18,125 nt of DNA from assembly GCA_031549535.1 (NCBI GenBank), contig JAVBPP010000029.1:1-18125 (forward strand), read 5' to 3'. Each line of letters opens with the position of its first letter. The first letter of the stretch is position 1. The notes under the pieces are model-generated. The model worked only from the letters and a program-made list of their open reading frames with translations, searched no databases and had not been told where the DNA came from. The stretch is from JAVBPP01 sp031549535. Its GTDB lineage: Bacteria; Bacillota; Clostridia; Oscillospirales; Acutalibacteraceae. Of the stretch, positions 7,013 through 14,168 are shown piece after piece. The position numbers and the translations under genes were made by a program.

Positions 7013-8619
7013 AATATATAGCGAAATCACCGTTGACGGTGACAGTTATCACGGATACACACTATTACTCCTCCAAAATCGGCACAGAGGGCGCAGCCTA
7101 TGATACCGCGAACATGCGCAGCCAAAAGCTGCTCACCCAAAGTGCGCCTTTGCTGGAGGCCGCGTTTGACCAAATTGCTGCGGATACCCGCGGTGATATT
7201 GTGCTGCTCTCCGGGGATGTGACCAATAACGGGGAGGTTTGCAGTCACCGGGAGTTCATAGAATTGTTGCGCTCTCTGGCACTGCGCGGTAAGCGTGTTT
7301 TTGTCATCACCGCTACGCACGACTATAACGAGAGTGGTGTGACCACGGGCTATCAAGGCGACGAAACCATCCGCATTCCGGCTGTGAAACGCAAGCAGCT
7401 GTTCGATATGTATAAGGAGTTTGGCCCGGAACAGAGCCTGAGCGTTTACCAAGAAGGCATGTCTTATTGTGCCCAGCTGGCGGAGGGCTATCGTTTGCTT
7501 GCAATCAATGACGATGTGCCACTGGACGAAGCACACCGCGCTTGGATTGAACGGCAAACCGCCGCGGCGCAGCAGGAGGGGCAGCTGTTACTCGCCATGA
7601 CGCACCACCCCTTGATTGCCCCATCCCCGATGTATGAGTTGATTGGAAAGAACGACATCAACGAAGAGCACAAGGCCATGGTTGCCTGGTTGGCGGATTT
7701 GGGTGTGCAGTTCATGTTTACAGGCCATACGCATATTCACGACATTTCCGCCGGGCAATCCCCCCGCGGGAATGTGCTGTATGACATCTGCGGCGCATCG
7801 CTCGTGGGCTACCCTGCCGCCATGCGCTCCGTCTGCTTTGACGCAGCAAACGGCACGGTGCATGTGCACAGTGACTTGATTACACAGCCCGTCCCCTTTG
7901 ATTTAGGCGGCGAGAATTTGCAGGAATACTTGAAAAGCCATTTAATCGGCGTCATCCGCGATATGATTTTTACCGCCGCGCGTGACGTGGATGCGCTGGC
8001 TTACAAGGCGGTTGCCATCAGCATTAAGCCGAAGCTGGTATATAAATTTGGCTGGCTCATCAAACCGATTGCCAGGCTTTTGTGCAGGCTAAAGGTAAAA
8101 ACCGTTGCCCGCTGGACGAAGAAAGAGACCGGGCTAAACAAGCGGGACTATGCGGATATCGCAGACGATTTGGTGGTGAACCATGTCATCGGCATTGTGC
8201 TGAGCCTGTTTGCAGGAGAGCGCAAGCACCCACCGGAATCCGCCTATTATAAAATTACCGTCGGTTTTTTGAACATTCTGGATTCCCTGCTGCAAGCCCT
8301 GCATATCCCCATCGCAAATATTCTGAAGATTCGCCCAACCATTAAGGATATGATTGAGCCGCTGCTTTGGAAAAATGGCTTCGATGCCTATGAGGCGGAT
8401 TTGCCGATTATGCCCTATTACCCCGAGGGGGAGAGCGGCGCCGGCTTGCCCGAACAGGAGAAAATCGAGACGGTGAGGCCCAGCCGCAAGGGTAAGGGAA
8501 TTATCCTATGTTGTGTTTTGATTCTGTTGCTTTTGCTGCCCCTCCTTCCGCTTGCCGCGCTTATTTTCGGCGGTAGTTATATGGCATATCGTGTCAAGTA
8601 TCGGGATAAACTGAAATAA
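7009..8619 (+). CDS. Calcineurin-like metallophosphoesterase with C-terminal membrane anchor
   Basis: This 536-residue protein has an N-terminal metallophosphoesterase domain: DTH (Asp16, His18), LLSGDVTNNGE (Asp70), ATHDYN (102-107), MTHHPLI (His199, His200) and FTGHTHIHD (His240, His242). These are the metal-ligand motifs of phosphodiesterases and phosphomonoesterases. Motif III is normally GNHD, but here the Asn position is Thr103 in ATHD, which removes the usual Asn ligand. A helical middle region follows. A hydrophobic segment at about 497-524 sits between basic residues (RPSRKGKG before, YRVKYRDKLK after). No signal peptide is visible, so the catalytic domain is probably cytosolic and tethered to the membrane by its tail. 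The start overlaps the isomerase stop by 4 bp. Pairing with a sugar isomerase hints at a sugar phosphate or cyclic polyol phosphate substrate, but that is inference. Confidence 0.87.
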   Translation: MKYIAKSPLTVTVITDTHYYSSKIGTEGAAYDTANMRSQKLLTQSAPLLEAAFDQIAADTRGDIVLLSGDVTNNGEVCSHREFIELLRSLALRGKRVFVITATHDYNESGVTTGYQGDETIRIPAVKRKQLFDMYKEFGPEQSLSVYQEGMSYCAQLAEGYRLLAINDDVPLDEAHRAWIERQTAAAQQEGQLLLAMTHHPLIAPSPMYELIGKNDINEEHKAMVAWLADLGVQFMFTGHTHIHDISAGQSPRGNVLYDICGASLVGYPAAMRSVCFDAANGTVHVHSDLITQPVPFDLGGENLQEYLKSHLIGVIRDMIFTAARDVDALAYKAVAISIKPKLVYKFGWLIKPIARLLCRLKVKTVARWTKKETGLNKRDYADIADDLVVNHVIGIVLSLFAGERKHPPESAYYKITVGFLNILDSLLQALHIPIANILKIRPTIKDMIEPLLWKNGFDAYEADLPIMPYYPEGESGAGLPEQEKIETVRPSRKGKGIILCCVLILLLLLPLLPLAALIFGGSYMAYRVKYRDKLK

Positions 8620-8667
8620 ACCGTCGCTTTCTGCGGTAGCTTGTCCCTTTTTCTTGCCCGAATTGAA

Positions 8668-8695
8668 TTGACTTTTCTGTTAGCTATGGTAAAAT
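8668..8695 (+). promoter_or_regulatory. Promoter for the DivIVA-like gene
   Basis: TTGACT at 8668-8673 and TAAAAT at 8690-8695 are spaced 16 bp, with an extended -10 TGG at 8687-8689. The in-frame ATG at 8686 lies inside this -10 region, which argues that translation starts further downstream. Confidence 0.6.
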
Positions 8696-8721
8696 ATAGA
8701 AAAAAACAAGTGGGTGATTCC

Positions 8722-9450
8722 TTGTCTCATAAGGATTTGTTTACCATCAGCCCGGAGGGCTATGACATCGCGGAGACCGATGCCTATATCGCGTTTTTAC
8801 TCTCTGAATACAACAGCACGCTGGAAAAAAATGCAGGCCTGCAAAAAGCGCTGGAAGGGCAAGCGGCCGATGCAATTCCGGGCGCGGAAGAAGCGCTGAT
8901 GAAGTTGGAAGGCTCCCTGGAAGAGGCACGGCAGAGCAACGAGCAGCTGCAGCAGGAAATCGATGGGCTGCAAAACCTGGTCCAGCAGACGCAGGAGCAG
9001 GTGGATACGCTGCGCGAGGAGCGCCGTGTTCTGCAGGAGGCCAATTCTGTTTTGACAGACAAGGTCTATCAAATGACACAGGAAACGCAATCTCTTCAAC
9101 TGCAACTGCAGCAGGCGCAGGAAGAAGCCGAGCAGCTAAGGCAAGCCGACAGCACCGGCAAGCCAACGCTGGAGCATACCAGCCAGATTATAGCGCAGAC
9201 TATCATTGAAATCCAAGAATCTGCTGACCGTATTAAGAGCGAAGCTGTAAAAGAAGCGCAGCTGATTATTGACGCCGCACAGACGCAAGCGCAGGAGATT
9301 GAAGAGGAAAACAAGCAGCGTGCCAAACGCGCGGATGAGTTTTTCAAAGAATCACAGCGCCGCATGCAGGAGGCCTATCAGTTTATTACCCAATTTGAAA
9401 ACACCCCGGACAGCGCAGAGGAAGGCGAAGCGGATACACCGGGTACATAA
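8722..9450 (+). CDS. DivIVA-like coiled-coil protein
   Basis: This 242-residue protein begins SHKDLFTISPEGYDIAETDAYIAFLLSEY, matching the DivIVA/GpsB membrane-binding and dimerisation motif (F-x-x-x-x-x-GYD-x-x-E-x-D-x-Y/F-I/L). A long Gln/Glu-rich coiled coil follows at about 50-145. A second helical region (180-230) resembles the C-terminal part of DivIVA proteins and ends in an acidic tail. Such proteins mark curved membrane or division sites and recruit partners. The target here is unknown. I place the start at TTG 8722, with GGTGA at 8713-8717. The longer in-frame candidates TTG 8641 and ATG 8686 fall before or within the promoter at 8668-8695. The gene ends 5 bp from the convergent deacetylase stop. 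The DivIVA match is by motif and could be to a paralogue of the cell-division protein. Confidence 0.77.
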   Translation: MSHKDLFTISPEGYDIAETDAYIAFLLSEYNSTLEKNAGLQKALEGQAADAIPGAEEALMKLEGSLEEARQSNEQLQQEIDGLQNLVQQTQEQVDTLREERRVLQEANSVLTDKVYQMTQETQSLQLQLQQAQEEAEQLRQADSTGKPTLEHTSQIIAQTIIEIQESADRIKSEAVKEAQLIIDAAQTQAQEIEEENKQRAKRADEFFKESQRRMQEAYQFITQFENTPDSAEEGEADTPGT

Positions 9451-9474
9451 GGCTCTTAGCCAATTCCGAGCCTT
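9449..9474. terminator. Possible bidirectional hairpin between convergent genes
   Basis: AAGGCTC at 9449-9455 pairs with GAGCCTT at 9468-9474 around a 12-nt loop, at the junction of the convergent DivIVA-like and deacetylase genes. No clear T-tract follows on either strand, so terminator function is weakly supported. Confidence 0.35.
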
Positions 9475-10331
9475 GCAAAAAAGCTTTCCGCGCTTTTGCC
9501 GGACGCCCGGTTAAAGCGGCGCAGGCGATAGAGCCAATCCACATCCTCCGTCTCCATTTTATTGATTTTTTCCTCGCAGGTAAACGCCGCCTTGAGCCCA
9601 ACCTCGCGCAGAATATCTGCCGATTCCTCTGACCATTCCCCAAACGGATAGGCCAGCGCGCTGGGGCAATAGCCTGTGTTCTCAAACACGGCGTCTTGCA
9701 TGCGCATTAAATCAGCATAGAGAACGCTCTGGTATTCCTCCCGGGATTCCGAGCGTTTCTTTTTTGCCCCTACCCTGCCCCCCTCGCGCTTGTGCAAATC
9801 ATAGCTATGGCTCTGCAGCTCCGCATGCCCGCTTGCAGCCATCTCCTTCGCCTCTTTCCATGTGAGGTAGGAGTAGCGCAGATTATGGTCCTCAATTTGA
9901 GAAAAATTTTCTGTTACGCTGCCGATGACGGAAAGAATGATACAGAAATTATATTGCTGCAACAATGGGTAGGCATAGCTGTAAACCGTTTCATACGCAT
10001 CGTCAAAGGTAATCATAATTGGTTTTTCCGGCAACGGAATGCCGTTGTTCACATAGGCAAGCAGATCTTCCACCTTGATGGTGTGATAGCCCTGCTCCTG
10101 TAAAAATTTAAGATCCCTCTCAAACTGTTCCACCGTAATTGTATACATTCCTGTACGGTTTGTATCTTTAGTCAATTGGTGGTACATCACAATCGGCAGA
10201 GGGTTCTCCGGAATATGCTCCACAGTCAGATTCACTGTGATCAGCTGCATTTGCAGCCCCAACGCAAGAGAAATCAGCAAGGCAAAGGAAAGGAACGCAA
10301 AAACTTGTATCTTCCGAAATCGAATTATCAT
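9456..10331 (-). CDS. Membrane-anchored polysaccharide deacetylase (NodB fold)
   Basis: This 291-residue leftward protein has an N-terminal signal anchor (about 8-30, after RFRK), so the enzyme domain should face the cell wall. The NodB domain shows PIVMYHQL (46-53), MITFDDAYE with Asp110 and Asp111, and QSHSYDLH giving the His175/His180 metal pair. LAYPFGEW (226-233) follows. These residues form the Asp-His-His zinc site used to remove N- or O-acetyl groups from chitin, peptidoglycan or other polysaccharides. The length fits the extracellular clostridial type. ATG 10331 is preceded by GGTGAT at a short spacing. It diverges from the GH13 gene and converges with the DivIVA-like gene. The substrate is not deducible, although a peptidoglycan or spore-cortex role is common for this family. 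Confidence 0.88.
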   Translation of the reverse strand: MIIRFRKIQVFAFLSFALLISLALGLQMQLITVNLTVEHIPENPLPIVMYHQLTKDTNRTGMYTITVEQFERDLKFLQEQGYHTIKVEDLLAYVNNGIPLPEKPIMITFDDAYETVYSYAYPLLQQYNFCIILSVIGSVTENFSQIEDHNLRYSYLTWKEAKEMAASGHAELQSHSYDLHKREGGRVGAKKKRSESREEYQSVLYADLMRMQDAVFENTGYCPSALAYPFGEWSEESADILREVGLKAAFTCEEKINKMETEDVDWLYRLRRFNRASGKSAESFFARLGIG

Positions 10332-10382
10332 CGTATCACCCAGAATAAATGTATGTCTGCAAATCGGATAAATATGCTTCGT

Positions 10383-10412
10383 TTGACAGGCAATTCCTTC
10401 TCATGCTATGAT
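10383..10412 (+). promoter_or_regulatory. Promoter for the GH13 alpha-glucosidase
   Basis: TTGACA at 10383-10388 and TATGAT at 10407-10412 are spaced 18 bp, with an extended -10 TGC. The predicted transcription start is about 24 nt before ATG 10443. Confidence 0.7.
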
Positions 10413-10442
10413 AGTTCTATAAATTGAAAGGCTGTGAACACT

Positions 10443-12125
10443 ATGGCGGAAATCAAAAAGCACTGGTACAAGGAAATGGTGGTTTACCAAATCTGGCCGC
10501 GCAGCTTTTGTGACGGGAACGCAGACGGAATCGGTGACATTCCCGGCATTATCTCAAAGCTGGATTATATCCGGGAGTTGGGCGCAAACGCCATTTGGCT
10601 CTCCCCCATTTATAAGTCTCCGCAAAAGGATTACGGCTATGATATTGCGGACTACCGATCCATTGCGCCGGAATACGGCACCCTTGAGGACTTTAAGGAG
10701 CTGCTCGCGCAGGCACACGCGCGCGGAATTCGCATTATTATGGATTTGGTCATCAACCACACGTCCAATCAGCACGAGTGGTTTTTGCAGAGCAAGCAGT
10801 CTAAAGATAACCCCTACCACGATTATTACATCTGGCGCAAAGGCAAGGGGCGCAAAAAGCCGCCGAACAATTGGCTCTCCACCTTCCCCGGCCCGGCCTG
10901 GGAATATGACAAAAATCTGGATGAGTATTACTTGCACCTGTTTGCCGTAGAACAGCCGGATTTGAATATGGATAATCCCAAAGTGCGCGAGGAAATCAAA
11001 GCCATCATGCGCTTTTGGCTGGATATGGGGGTGGATGGCTTCCGTGAGGATGTCATCACCTATATATCCAAGGCGGAGGGGCTGCCGAACGGCTTTCCGC
11101 TGATGCCTGTCGCCCGCGGAATGGAGCATTATAAAAGCGGGCCGCATTTGCATGAGTACCTGAGCGAATACCGCAAGGTGCTGGACGACTACGATGTTAT
11201 GACCGTCGGAGAAGCGCCGATGATGACGCCGGAGCTCGCCTTAAGCTTTGTGGAGGAAAATGAGAAGCAGACCCTTAATATGATGTTTCACTTTCAGCAC
11301 ATGGAGGCCGATTGCCTGTTCATCAGCTGGGTGATGCTGCCGTTTAATTTGAAAAAACTCAAACGGGTTTATACCAACTGGCAAAACAAGCTTTACGGCA
11401 AGGGCTGGAATGCACTTTATCTTGAGAATCACGACCAGCCGCGCATCATCAACCGCTATGGCAGCCTAAAATACCGGGTGGAAAGCGGCAAAATGCTCGC
11501 CACCATGTATTTCTGCCAGTGCGGCACCCCCTTTATTTATCAAGGGCAGGAAATTGGTATGACGAATATTGAGCTACCGGAGCTTTCTATGTATGAGGAT
11601 GTCTCCACCATCAACACTTACAAGCTATTCCGCAAATTTGGGTTTCGGCATGAATCCATCATGCGCCGTGCAAAATATGCCTCGCGTGACAATGCACGCA
11701 CACCGGTGCAGTGGAGCCCCGAGAAGAACGCCGGATTTACTTCGGCGGAAAAACCCTGGTTCTATATCAATCCCAATTACAAAGAAGTCAACATCAGCTC
11801 CGCACAGCAGGATCAAAATTCCATTTGGCATCACTATAAAAAATTAATTTTTTTAAGAGGCCGTTATCCTGTATTTATATACGGTAAGTATCAAGAGCAT
11901 TCCGCAAACAGCGATTCCCTTTTTGTATATGAGCGGGAATATGAGGGAACACGGCTGCTGATTATCAACTCGTTCAGCGAGCAGTCTGTGGAGTTTCAAG
12001 CGCCGCAAGGCTTTTCGCTCTCTCAAGGGAAATTGCTGCTCTCCAACTATGAACAAAACGCTGTGACCGGAAACACAATTTTGCTCAAGCCCTATGAATC
12101 TAGGGTCTATCTCTTTGAAAAATAG
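10443..12125 (+). CDS. GH13 alpha-glucosidase (oligo-1,6-glucosidase-like)
   Basis: This 560-residue cytosolic enzyme shows all four GH13 regions: DLVINHTSNQH (101-111), GVDGFREDVI with nucleophile Asp203, VGEAPM with acid/base Glu257, and LENHDQPR with His330 and Asp331. The opening (YQIWPRSFCDGNADGIGDIPG) and the KDYGYDIADY calcium/substrate loop match the oligo-1,6-glucosidase subfamily. In that subfamily a Val right after the nucleophile is associated with alpha-1,6 specificity. Val204 is present here, so isomalto-oligosaccharides are the likely substrates. ATG 10443 is preferred because AAAGG at 10427-10431 is 11 nt away. GTG 10434 would leave only 2 nt. It has its own promoter and ends in a hairpin terminator at 12125-12149, so it is probably monocistronic. 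No transporter for the sugar is in the window. Confidence 0.92.
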   Translation: MAEIKKHWYKEMVVYQIWPRSFCDGNADGIGDIPGIISKLDYIRELGANAIWLSPIYKSPQKDYGYDIADYRSIAPEYGTLEDFKELLAQAHARGIRIIMDLVINHTSNQHEWFLQSKQSKDNPYHDYYIWRKGKGRKKPPNNWLSTFPGPAWEYDKNLDEYYLHLFAVEQPDLNMDNPKVREEIKAIMRFWLDMGVDGFREDVITYISKAEGLPNGFPLMPVARGMEHYKSGPHLHEYLSEYRKVLDDYDVMTVGEAPMMTPELALSFVEENEKQTLNMMFHFQHMEADCLFISWVMLPFNLKKLKRVYTNWQNKLYGKGWNALYLENHDQPRIINRYGSLKYRVESGKMLATMYFCQCGTPFIYQGQEIGMTNIELPELSMYEDVSTINTYKLFRKFGFRHESIMRRAKYASRDNARTPVQWSPEKNAGFTSAEKPWFYINPNYKEVNISSAQQDQNSIWHHYKKLIFLRGRYPVFIYGKYQEHSANSDSLFVYEREYEGTRLLIINSFSEQSVEFQAPQGFSLSQGKLLLSNYEQNAVTGNTILLKPYESRVYLFEK

Positions 12126-12149
12126 TATACAGTTTGTATACATTGTTTT
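12125..12149 (+). terminator. Rho-independent terminator after the GH13 gene
   Basis: GTATACA at 12125-12131 and TGTATAC at 12135-12141 form a short AU-rich stem, followed by a T-rich tract. The stem begins at the last base of the stop codon. It is weak but well placed. Confidence 0.5.
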
Positions 12150-12171
12150 TTGTTGATTTATGTCTTTTCTA

Positions 12172-12200
12172 TTGACAAAAATTTACACTTCGCTTATAAT
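12172..12200 (+). promoter_or_regulatory. Perfect consensus sigma-A promoter
   Basis: TTGACA at 12172-12177, a 17-bp spacer and TATAAT at 12195-12200 are an exact match to the housekeeping consensus. It drives the DUF6514-like gene and predicts strong constitutive expression. Confidence 0.88.
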
Positions 12201-12238
12201 CATAAACAAATTATAAACCGGTTTTGGAGTGTGATGTT

Positions 12239-12484
12239 TTGTCAAGCTACCACTACGAGTTAATTTTCTTAGAGGAAAACGTTGAGGATTCTGCGTTTCG
12301 TATGTGTTACGGCATGCAAGTAAGCGATGCTGTAACCGGGGAAGTCTTGTTCTGCAATGCCAATCTTACACCTGAGGTGCAAGTTATGGCTGACTTCATC
12401 GTCTGTATGCGCCGGGAAAATGTCGCGCTTTGTCACATTCCAGAGGTAGTCGAGGATTTCTTTTTGAGAAAAGCAACAAAATAG
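12239..12484 (+). CDS. DUF6514-like small protein
   Basis: This is an 81-residue cytosolic protein of unknown function. It has a strand-rich first half (YHYELIFLEE, CYGMQVSDAVTGEVLFCNANL) and a helical end (VMADFIVCMRREN, then HIPEVVEDFFLRK). The combination of YGxxVSD followed by a final HxxEVVEDFF motif resembles the clostridial DUF6514 family. I place the start at TTG 12239, because GGAG at 12226-12229 lies 9 nt before it. The earlier in-frame TTG 12224 overlaps that site. The perfect promoter upstream and the hairpin terminator downstream mark it as a single-gene transcript, which suggests a strongly expressed housekeeping or regulatory protein. Family assignment is by pattern only. Confidence 0.65.
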   Translation: MSSYHYELIFLEENVEDSAFRMCYGMQVSDAVTGEVLFCNANLTPEVQVMADFIVCMRRENVALCHIPEVVEDFFLRKATK

Positions 12485-12498
12485 AAATAGTGCCCGGT

Positions 12499-12544
12499 AT
12501 TCCGCAAGGCTTTCATAAAAAGGCTTTGCGGAATTTATTATTTT
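12499..12544 (+). terminator. Terminator after the DUF6514-like gene
   Basis: ATTCCGCAA at 12499-12507 pairs with TTGCGGAAT at 12526-12534, with further partial pairing of GGCTTT and AAGGCT in the loop. An A/T-rich run ending TTTT follows. Confidence 0.7.
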
Positions 12545-12584
12545 CGAACCGTATATTTCCCCCTTTTTGCTTTAGACTAAAAAG

Positions 12585-12604
12585 CAGAAGCCCTATTGCT
12601 TCTG
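12585..12604. other. Small hairpin, possible leftward terminator
   Basis: CAGAAGC at 12585-12591 pairs with GCTTCTG at 12598-12604. Read leftward, the stem is followed by CTTTTTAG, so it could stop leftward transcription. It abuts the 103-bp element directly. Confidence 0.35.
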
Positions 12605-12707
12605 ATACCAATCACCTTTTAGAATACTTGCAAAATTCGGTAACGGGCGTTTCGTGTATGCGCTCTTGCCGAATTTTGCAGGAAGTATTCTTAATGGGGA
12701 TTGGTAT
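12605..12707. repeat. 103-bp palindromic element, copy 2
   Basis: It is the same length as copy 1 and identical at 97 of 103 positions. One pair of changes is compensatory: T-A at 5907/5940 becomes C-G at 12638/12671. A right-arm change in the terminal repeat (GGTGAT to GGGGAT) breaks one pair. An extra ATACCAATCA follows at 12709-12718, so the right edge carries a partial third terminus. It lies 32 bp before the first spore coat gene. Confidence 0.88.
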
Positions 12708-12739
12708 GATACCAATCATTTTTAAAGGGAGGATTTTTT

Positions 12740-12925
12740 GTGGCAAATTTAACCTCGGAAGAGCTCAAGGCGCTGGAAGACCAGCTCAATTGCGAACAAT
12801 TGCTGATTAAAAAATTTCACAGCTATGCCGGCGTCGCACAGGATCAGACGATCAAGGACACGTGCACCCAAATCGCCAACCAGCACAGAAAGCACTTTGA
12901 CGCCCTAATGGGATATTTGAACTAA
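12740..12925 (+). CDS. Small CotF-family spore coat protein
   Basis: This 61-residue mainly helical protein has the pattern LTSEELKALEDQLNCEQLLIKKFHSYA, then CTQIANQHRKHFDALMGYLN. It resembles small clostridial spore coat proteins related to CotF that adopt a ferritin-like helical hairpin. The start is GTG 12740, with GGGAGG at 12726-12731 and 8-nt spacing. It is followed after 14 bp by a second CotF-type gene, so the pair probably forms one sporulation operon. No clear mother-cell sigma-factor promoter is visible. The palindromic element just upstream may have displaced or provided it. Confidence 0.72.
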   Translation: MANLTSEELKALEDQLNCEQLLIKKFHSYAGVAQDQTIKDTCTQIANQHRKHFDALMGYLN

Positions 12926-12939
12926 CGGAGGATAGCAAC

Positions 12940-13221
12940 ATGACACAACAAAACTTTTCCATGCAGGACCAGGAAATTATGGATGATGTGCTCGCCTCTC
13001 AGAAGCATATCACGGGCGTATACAACAGCTATTCCTGCGAATGCGTGAACCAGACTCTAAAGAATGAATTTTTAAACATTTTGCGCGAGGAGCAAAGCAT
13101 TCAGAGCAACGTTTTTTCTGAAATGCAAAAACGTGGCTGGTATGCCCCCGCCCCGGCGGAGATGCAGAAAGTGAACCAAACTAAAACCAAATTTCAGAGT
13201 ATTTCTTCCCAGTTACCCTAA
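12940..13221 (+). CDS. CotF-domain spore coat protein
   Basis: This 93-residue protein contains the CotF pattern DQEIMDDVLASQKHITGVYNSYSCECVNQTLKNEFLNILREE, with a C-terminal MQKRGWYAP motif and a Gln/Lys-rich tail. The family packs into the spore coat late in sporulation. ATG 12940 has CGGAGGA at 12927-12933 with 6-nt spacing. It is the second gene of the coat pair and is closed by the hairpin at 13223-13275. The role is known for the family but not shown for this protein. Confidence 0.85.
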   Translation: MTQQNFSMQDQEIMDDVLASQKHITGVYNSYSCECVNQTLKNEFLNILREEQSIQSNVFSEMQKRGWYAPAPAEMQKVNQTKTKFQSISSQLP

Positions 13222-13222
13222 A

Positions 13223-13275
13223 GCAATAAAAGGCCGAAGCTTCCACCACGATTGGAAGCTTCGGCCTTTTATTGC
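13223..13275. terminator. Perfect 23-bp hairpin terminator (bidirectional)
   Basis: The arms 13223-13245 and 13253-13275 are perfectly complementary over 23 bp around a 7-nt loop. A GC-rich core (GGCCGAAGC) and a TTTTATTG run lie in the arm, so the hairpin can terminate on either strand. Confidence 0.92.
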
Positions 13276-13276
13276 C

Positions 13277-13305
13277 TTTACATTTCTCCATAGTTTCGGT
13301 ATACT
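13277..13305 (+). promoter_or_regulatory. Promoter for the amidohydrolase/SPFH operon
   Basis: TTTACA at 13277-13282 and TATACT at 13300-13305 are spaced 17 bp. The promoter starts 1 bp after the coat-operon terminator and lies 25 bp from ATG 13330. Confidence 0.72.
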
Positions 13306-13329
13306 GATTTCAAACAATGGAGGTGGCTT

Positions 13330-14151
13330 ATGGAATATACAATTTTTGCGAACCACGCACATGTCTGCCCCGCCGAGGTTCGCCCACAGGGGACTGTGCC
13401 GGCATTGAAGCAGCTGATGAAAACCTGTGGGATTGCAAAGGCCGTCTGTTTCGCCCCCTTTCGACAGCGGCTTTTGGAAGAAGGCCTTACTTATAATCAA
13501 AACGATTGGCTGGCCGATGAAATCGCCGGGGATGACGCCCTGGTCGGCTTCGGCACGGTGGATTTTGAAGCGGGAAAGCTGCAGGAGCAGGTCTCTCATA
13601 TTGCCTCGCTCGGCTTGCGCGGCATCAAGTTGCATCCTGCAGCGCAGGAATTTTCTGTTGTAGGTGAGCAGGCCTATGCGGTTTATGAAGCCGCGCAGGA
13701 CTTGGGGCTGTTCCTTTCCTTCCATACCGGCATACACTGGCACCGCATCAGTGACTATCAACCGCTTTTGTTTGACGACATCGCCTGGGATTTCCCCGCC
13801 CTTCGTTTCAGCATGGAGCATATCGGCGGCTACCATTTCTTCCGCGAGGCGCTGGCTGTCATTTGCAACCACCGCGAGCTGCCCTACCAGGTTTATGCCG
13901 GCTGGACTTCTATCTTTGACCGTAGCGCGGACGGCATCCCCGGCGGCTGGACTCTCTCTGACGAGGAGCTGTGCACGGTTATCAAGCAAAGTGGTGAATT
14001 CCGCAGCATTTTTGGCTTGGACTTTCCTTTTAAGCGGGAGGACTATATTCTGGATTCCATCGCGTGTATCGAAAAGTTAGCGATCACCGAAACCGCCAAG
14101 GAGCAAATCTTTGGAAAAACACTGGCTGATTTACTGGATATAGAATTATAA
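13330..14151 (+). CDS. Amidohydrolase family 2 protein
   Basis: This 273-residue cytosolic protein resembles amidohydrolase-2 TIM-barrel enzymes, metal-dependent hydrolases or decarboxylases. Visible ligands are NHAHV (His9, His11), GIKLHPAAQEF (Lys100, His102), HTGIHWH (His132), EHIGG (His164) and GLDFPF (Asp231). The family order is HxH, then His, His and Asp. ATG 13330 has TGGAGGTGG at 13318-13326. It ends 17 bp before the SPFH gene and shares its promoter, so it is the first gene of that operon. Its substrate is unknown, and no catabolic partner is present. Confidence 0.85.
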   Translation: MEYTIFANHAHVCPAEVRPQGTVPALKQLMKTCGIAKAVCFAPFRQRLLEEGLTYNQNDWLADEIAGDDALVGFGTVDFEAGKLQEQVSHIASLGLRGIKLHPAAQEFSVVGEQAYAVYEAAQDLGLFLSFHTGIHWHRISDYQPLLFDDIAWDFPALRFSMEHIGGYHFFREALAVICNHRELPYQVYAGWTSIFDRSADGIPGGWTLSDEELCTVIKQSGEFRSIFGLDFPFKREDYILDSIACIEKLAITETAKEQIFGKTLADLLDIEL

Positions 14152-14168
14152 AGCAGGAGGGTACTAAT

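Noticed and set aside
10554..11153. Leftward 199-codon frame opposite the GH13 gene
   Set aside because: It is a shadow of the conserved alpha-glucosidase reading frame.
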